A program made the position numbers and the translations under genes. 64,000 nucleotides of DNA from Eustoma russellianum. Its lineage: Eukaryota > Streptophyta > Magnoliopsida > Gentianales > Gentianaceae. Of this stretch, positions 59,375 to 64,000 are shown in pieces (the first letter of the stretch is position 1; each line of letters opens with the position of its first letter). The stretch spans positions 12,579,545 through 12,643,544 of the forward strand of contig AP025042.1 in assembly GCA_036186865.1 (NCBI GenBank), read 5' to 3'. Below the pieces are notes generated by a model. It did not search any database. It saw only the letters and a list, made by a program, of their open reading frames with translations, and was not told where the DNA came from.

Positions 59375-61755
59375 CTGGAGAGAAAAATAGGGTGAGTGAC
59401 AAGGTCACCCGCAAGTATACTATAATAATCATGAGTTAAATGGAAAGTGCAAGCAAGAACCGAACCCCAAATAATATTCGGTTATAAAACATACCTGTCC
59501 TTCGATCAACATTTGATAAGGATCATCACTTAGTAAGATCGTAACTCAATAACATCACTAGGTAGAGTGAAACATACATAAGGAGACTGTAACAGGCATT
59601 GATTAATAACACAATATTCATCATTACTTAGGATACACGAAATCGTAACAAACCCATTCCAAGTAACATGTGTCGCTACGTTACGACTCTACGAGAGACA
59701 TGCATGCATATGCACATGTAATGTGCCATGATTAAAATAAGAAAATGCCTTTTCATACTTTGCTTTCAAAAACATCATCGTCATAAAACCATAGAGTGTT
59801 CAGATCTATCTTCCCGGATCTGAGGCGGTAACTTCTCCCCTTCGAATCTATTATTCCCGGATTCGGATCAGTAACGTCATCCTTCTTTCAGATCTATCTT
59901 CCAGGATCTGAGGCGGTAACTTCTCCCCTTCGAATCTATTATTCCCGGATTCGGATCGGTAACGTCATCCTTCTTTCAGATTACTTAACCCGGATCTGCT
60001 CAGATTCATACTGGCCAGTTCATACTCACACACGGTACCGGTGGGGAAGCGTTTTAAGAAAACAAAATGAAGTCATCCTTTTGAAAACGCTTTTCATCAT
60101 TCTTTCACGCAAAATCCAAACCATAAAATCATGCATGTGACGATGATGCAATGTATGACATGTAACGTGCAAATTATAACATAACACGTGACACAGGGAC
60201 AGGCATGTCTTGTTAACAATGCTGAAATTTTTCCCAGCTTCGTATCATTCACTTCTTCTAAGGATCACATGTACTCATCCGTGACTGTCATAAGCGAATG
60301 CCATGCATGCGTTGTGAGCTTACGATGTCATTAAGAGACCCATTTACTCCTTTTCATGAACCAATGCAATTTAAATTCTGAAACGACCATATTTTACTAT
60401 AAAATTTGTTGTGGCCAATCCTTTGATCTTTTTCTGGAAATTCCAACTCCCTAACTTTATAAACTCATTGGGCTAGCATCCTGCCAATTTTTAGCCCAAG
60501 ACCAATTCTTTAAGGCCTTTTTCCAGATCACGCAAAGTGGGTCATAAATTCTGTCTATCCAGCCGAATTCGGTTTGACCAGTTTTAGTAGAAAATTAATT
60601 AAAAATAAACCACAACTTATTTTGATATAACTCCAACTGCCGTTTCTTCTTTATTCATGAGGCTAGTACCATGCCGAAAATTAGTGGATAAGCACACCTC
60701 TAAGGTCCATTTTTAGGCTACTAAACATGTTGCTTAGATTCTGTCCAGTACAAATTTTCCAGCAAGACCAATTTTAGTGGGAAATTCATTAAAAATAAAC
60801 CGTGGCTCTTTTTAAGGTGATTTCAACTCTCACTCCTAAAAAACTCATAAAACTATTAGCATACCAAAAGTAAATGAAATTGAAGGTCCTTAAGGTCCCT
60901 TTTCTGGCTTCACAAATCAGCCTAATTTCTAATCCAGCTCCAGAATTTTCCAGTGGACATAAATTCTTCCTAAATGTTCTTGGCTCACCTTTTCGTCCCC
61001 CTTACTTGGTATTAACCCTAAGATGAACACACACACGCCACATCAGCCTCATTATTTGATGTTAGTGAGAAAATGACCAAAACCAAAAGTAATTCAAGCC
61101 TAACATGCACAAGATCAAATCTTGCCCTCTTTTCCTTACCATGTTGTCATTTTACATGCAACTTCACCCCACTTCCCCTTATCCCTTCCACCGTGGCCCT
61201 TTCACCATGAAAGAAGAAATCTTTAACACATTCAAGCCTAGATTAGGACATAAACATGCATAAGGTCATCAAAGAACTCATCTTTAGAATAAGGTGCTCC
61301 TCCTACACACATGCATAGGGCCGAAAGCTTTTGGCTTGAAACTCACCATTTCACAACTAAGATCAAATCTTAGATCTTTCTAGTCATTCATGCACACAAT
61401 TTCACATTCAAAATATAAAAAGTATAGTGTACTTGCCTTGTTTGCTTACTCTTCTTGGGTATGTGTCAAAGTTGGAGTCTTTCTTCTTCTCTACACAACA
61501 TTCCCCACGGTGGAGGGAAGAAGGAAGGAAAAATGGTTAGTTTATGCTTTTAAATCAATATTCTTTCAAAAGAAAGCTAGAGGGCTTACCAAAAGATGTG
61601 TGAGTTGTCCAAACTTAAGCTAAAGTTCTTGAATGCTTGGAATCCTTGAGCCTAGTGACCATATAGGTCACGGTTTTGGAGCAAAGAGGAACACCCCATG
61701 AGTTTCATCTTCATAAAATCATAAATGTTTTTCTTATGAGGTTAAGAAGGCTTAC
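59375..61755 (-). other. Intron-like segment in the minus-strand gypsy LTR
   Basis: On the minus strand it begins CTTAG|GTAAGCC and ends CCCTATTTTTCTCTCCAG|AGG. The size is 2,381 bp against 2,406 bp in the relative at 30836. The flanking downstream sequence (GGCGGCAGGAGATAAAG then GAATGGATTGATGACGAGCC) is conserved. Confidence 0.5.
59801..59998 (-). repeat. Tandem hairpin array in the minus-strand gypsy LTR
   Basis: Five inverted repeats at 59801-59822, 59843-59865, 59889-59910, 59931-59953 and 59977-59998. Arms alternate between CAGATC/GATCTG and CGAATC/GATTCG around a loop CGGGAAGATA or CGGGAATAATA (element sense). Units 1-2 and 3-4 form an 88-bp tandem duplication. Confidence 0.92.
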
Positions 61756-62365
61756 CTAAGCTCCCTTGGTCTTGAAAGAGTTCATTCCTCCTTGGTATTA
61801 TCTTGGCCGTGGTTAGGAAAGGGAAGAAAGGAAAGGAAGAGATTCTCTTGCTTGAAATGTTCAAGTGTGAGTTGGAGGGAATTTCTCCTTTCCTTGCTAT
61901 GTTAGCCGTTGGGTATAAGGGGGTGGGGGTTAGGGTTTTGCCCTAGTTTCTTCAAGTTAATGGCTTAACCTTGGTTACCTTGGGTCAACCAAGGTTACTT
62001 TCCACTTACTATGGTTACTTTTGGGTCAACCATAGTTTCTTTTGTCTAACTATGGTTCCTTTTTAGGGTTGGTTAGGTTACATCTCTTTATTAGCCACCC
62101 TTTTCTTTAATTAGTCCCCCCTCCCCTTCTCTCCTTAATGTGGCCGGCGGTTGGGGTCTTAAATGACCCCAACTAGCCTTTAAATAAATTTTGCTACTTT
62201 CTCTTTTATTTTTCTAAAAAGAAAAATATTAAAAATACTTATTTCATGCCATTAGGCTATCTTCCTTATTGGCTATGGGCCGAAAATCACAAGGCCATGA
62301 GACCATTGGTCCTGGTCTTGTAAATACATATAGCTTTCTCATGCCATACTTACAACGATTATTTA

Positions 62366-63868
62366 CTAAATCAACTCCAAGCACAAGCGTGCATGGCCAC
62401 ATAATCTCTGAGTCAACCTTAGGTACAAGAAGGATTTTATAATTGGGTTACAACATCCTCCCCCCCTTAATATAAGTTTCGTCCTCGAAACTTGAAATGC
62501 TAACCAAAGAGGTGCGGATACAAACTTTTCGGGTTCCTCCTTGTAGGTCGTGTCAGCTTCTAGCTTCAAGGGTTGATCTTCTATGACATGCTTAGGGTCG
62601 TGTACATATCGTCGCAGTTGAGAAATATGAAACACGTTATGGATTTGATATAGGGTGGGCGGTAGAGCGAGTCGATAGGCCAATTTTCCAATCCTCTCTA
62701 GAACCTCGTATGGCCCAATAAATCTTGGGCTCAATTTTCCCTTAACACCAAATGTCTTAACTCCTTTTGTTGGCGTCACTTTTAGAAATACTTTCTCTCC
62801 TTCTTGAAATTCTAAGGGTTGCCGTTTCTCATCTGCCCACACTTTGCTCCTATCCTGGGCCGCTTGTAGTCTTTGCTTGATAATCTTTATTTGCTCACGG
62901 ACTTGCTCTACCAGGTCGGGTCCCGTGAGAATTTTGTCTCCTATTTCATCCCAGTAAAGAGGAGAGCGACACTTCCTCCCATAAAGTGCTTCGTATGGGG
63001 CCATCCCTATAGATCGATGGTAGCTGTTGTTATACGAGAATTCTACTAGTTTGAGGCATCGATCCCAGCTCTTCCCAAAATCAAGTATGCAAGATCGCAA
63101 CATGTCTTCGAGTGTCTGTATAGTTCTTTCCGATTGGCCATCCGTTTGAGGATGGAATGCTGAGCTCATGTGAATTTCCGTCCCTATTGACTTTTGAAAA
63201 GTGGTCCATAATCGCGACGTGAATCGAGGGTCACGGTCACACACAATACTTAGAGGCACACCATGAAGGCTTACTATTTGTTCCATGTACATTGCGGTCA
63301 ACTTTTCCATTTGGGCCTTGATTGTCATGGCCATGAAGTGGGCGGTTTTGGTTAGGCGATCGACAACCACCCAAATAGCGTCGTAACCATTCTTCATTTT
63401 TGGCAAGTCAGTCACGAAATCCATCGAAATATAGTCCCATTTCCATTCGGGGACCTCAAGAGGCTGTAGCAACCCTGCGGGTTTCTGGTGTTCTGCTTTC
63501 ACCCTTTGGCACACTAGACATTTTCCCACGAATGCTGTAATCTGTCTTTTCATACCACGCCACCAGAATCGTTGTTTCAGGTCTTGGTACATCTTGTTAG
63601 CTCCCGGGTGGATGGATAATCGCGAGTTATGTGCCTCCTTGAGAACTTCGTTCAAAATGTTTTCGTTATCCGGTACACACAATCTTTCTCGAAACCACAA
63701 ACTATTGTCATCCCGAACCCTAAATTCTCCAGGGGGTTTTGTTTGTACTCGATCCTTTATCTTCCTGAGAGTTTCGTTCCTGTCTTGCTCTTCCTTGATT
63801 CGATCTATTAACGAAGGAATTATCATTAATTTTGCGAGCATGCCCTCAATTGAATCGACTTCTTCCAA
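62366..63868 (-). CDS. Gypsy integrase, 500-codon frame running into the LTR
   Basis: The best-preserved pol frame in the window. Residues: zinc-binding His80, His87, Cys117, Cys120; core Asp150, Asp211 and Glu247 (D-D-E); GMAPYEALYGRK at 288-299; GPYEV module at 385-389; HISQLRRYV near 414. At residue 447 the chromodomain seen in the relative at 29895-30008 is missing (about 120 bp), so the frame continues through the polypurine tract and, from residue 472, into LTR sequence down to 62366. The frame opens with TTG, not ATG. Upstream a missing G near 63871 shifts it from the RNase H frame, so translation as part of a pol polyprotein would need frameshifting. Confidence 0.88.
   Translation of the reverse strand: MEEVDSIEGMLAKLMIIPSLIDRIKEEQDRNETLRKIKDRVQTKPPGEFRVRDDNSLWFRERLCVPDNENILNEVLKEAHNSRLSIHPGANKMYQDLKQRFWWRGMKRQITAFVGKCLVCQRVKAEHQKPAGLLQPLEVPEWKWDYISMDFVTDLPKMKNGYDAIWVVVDRLTKTAHFMAMTIKAQMEKLTAMYMEQIVSLHGVPLSIVCDRDPRFTSRLWTTFQKSIGTEIHMSSAFHPQTDGQSERTIQTLEDMLRSCILDFGKSWDRCLKLVEFSYNNSYHRSIGMAPYEALYGRKCRSPLYWDEIGDKILTGPDLVEQVREQIKIIKQRLQAAQDRSKVWADEKRQPLEFQEGEKVFLKVTPTKGVKTFGVKGKLSPRFIGPYEVLERIGKLAYRLALPPTLYQIHNVFHISQLRRYVHDPKHVIEDQPLKLEADTTYKEEPEKFVSAPLWLAFQVSRTKLILRGGGCCNPIIKSFLYLRLTQRLCGHARLCLELI
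62456..62470 (-). promoter_or_regulatory. Polypurine tract of the minus-strand gypsy element
   Basis: TTAAGGGGGGGAGGA on the minus strand abuts the LTR start TGTTGTAACCC. Confidence 0.92.
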
Positions 63869-64000
63869 ACCAATTCTTCCATGTCACGCTGCAAGGGAGG
63901 TTGGCGTGGATGACTTGTTTTCCTACTTAGTGCGTCCGCCACCTTATTAGCTTTTCCCGGGTGGTATTGTATTGATAAGTCATAGTCCTTTATTAGTTAT
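63869..64000 (-). pseudogene. C-terminal end of RNase H and linker, same gypsy element
   Basis: Minus-strand reading gives KDYDLSIQYHPGKANKVADA and LSRKTSHPRQPPLQRDMEEL, the end of gypsy RNase H and the linker to integrase. One base is missing in a G run at about 63871 relative to the expected frame, separating it from the integrase frame. Confidence 0.85.

Larger units (their letters stand above)
58993..62455 (-). repeat. 3' LTR of the minus-strand gypsy element (3,463 bp)
   Basis: On the minus strand from TGTTGTAACCCAATT at 62455 to GGGCGCCACA at 58993. The start, end, intron-like edges, exon segment and hairpin array match the LTR at 30055-33611, so both elements are one family. It inserted into copia gag; the 5-bp flank at its left edge is ATTCA (58988-58992). 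Confidence 0.93.
58993..64000 (-). mobile_element. Ty3/gypsy chromovirus, 3' half (continues past the window)
   Basis: 3' LTR, polypurine tract, integrase and the end of RNase H are inside the window; the rest lies beyond 64000. It is the same family as the element at 23978-33611 but in the opposite orientation, and its integrase is much better preserved, suggesting more recent activity. Confidence 0.93.

Noticed and set aside
59801..59998. Rho-independent terminator cluster
   Set aside because: Hairpins lack U runs and lie in a eukaryotic LTR; bacterial terminators do not apply.

Overview
The window looks like plant nuclear DNA, most likely an angiosperm, and it consists almost entirely of nested, decayed retrotransposons. 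The evidence is chromovirus-type Ty3/gypsy elements with initiator-Met tRNA primer sites, long-LTR Ty1/copia elements, L1-type LINEs whose ORF2 ends in an RNase H domain, and a tRNA-derived SINE. I found no host protein gene, rRNA gene, true tRNA gene or CRISPR array. The density, nesting and decay suggest gene-poor, perhaps pericentromeric, heterochromatin (inference). The species cannot be named from this.

Layout. 1-2145: 3' part of a gypsy LTR with a tandem-repeat block, abutting a LINE (LINE-0, 2146-5397, +). LINE-0 meets an opposed LINE (LINE-M, 5414-9174, -) tail to tail across a (TA)n tract. 9175-9585: a gypsy LTR end, primer site and first gag codons. 9586-20196: LTR remnants without coding internal regions (9586-11416 -, 13062-16557 -, 18320-20196 +), a 270-bp inverted-repeat pair at 11077/12760, and a SINE at 16893-17136 with a 16-bp target duplication. 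20197-40370: a copia element (-) with TATTT duplications, split by a gypsy element (+, 23978-33611) with ATTTA duplications. 40550-47973: LINE-1 (+), split by a copia solo LTR (44268-46166, CTAAA duplications). 47987-about 53490: LINE-2 (+), starting 14 bp after LINE-1's (AT)n tail. 53495-56038: 3' end of another chromovirus with an LTR carrying GATC palindromes. 56039-58992: copia and LTR fragments (-). 58993-64000: 3' part of a gypsy element (-) of the same family as the one at 23978, with a 500-codon integrase frame.

Everything recognised is mobile-element machinery: gag, protease, integrase, reverse transcriptase and RNase H for the LTR elements, and ORF1 nucleic-acid-binding protein plus endonuclease/RT/RNase H for the LINEs. 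Nearly all frames carry stops or frameshifts, so autonomous activity now is unlikely. Target duplications allow relative dating: gypsy after copia at 20-40 kb, and solo copia LTR after LINE-1.

The most interesting signals are inside the long gypsy LTRs. Three LTRs of one family carry tandem arrays of short inverted repeats whose stems change in a compensatory way around a nearly constant 10-11 nt loop. The same LTRs carry a paired donor-like AG|GTAAG and polypyrimidine-CAG acceptor framing an intron-like segment of about 2.4 kb that contains the array. Other notable points are a 912-codon LINE frame that has lost its YADD active site, a chromodomain deletion that fuses integrase to LTR sequence, and LINE junctions at (TA)n tracts.
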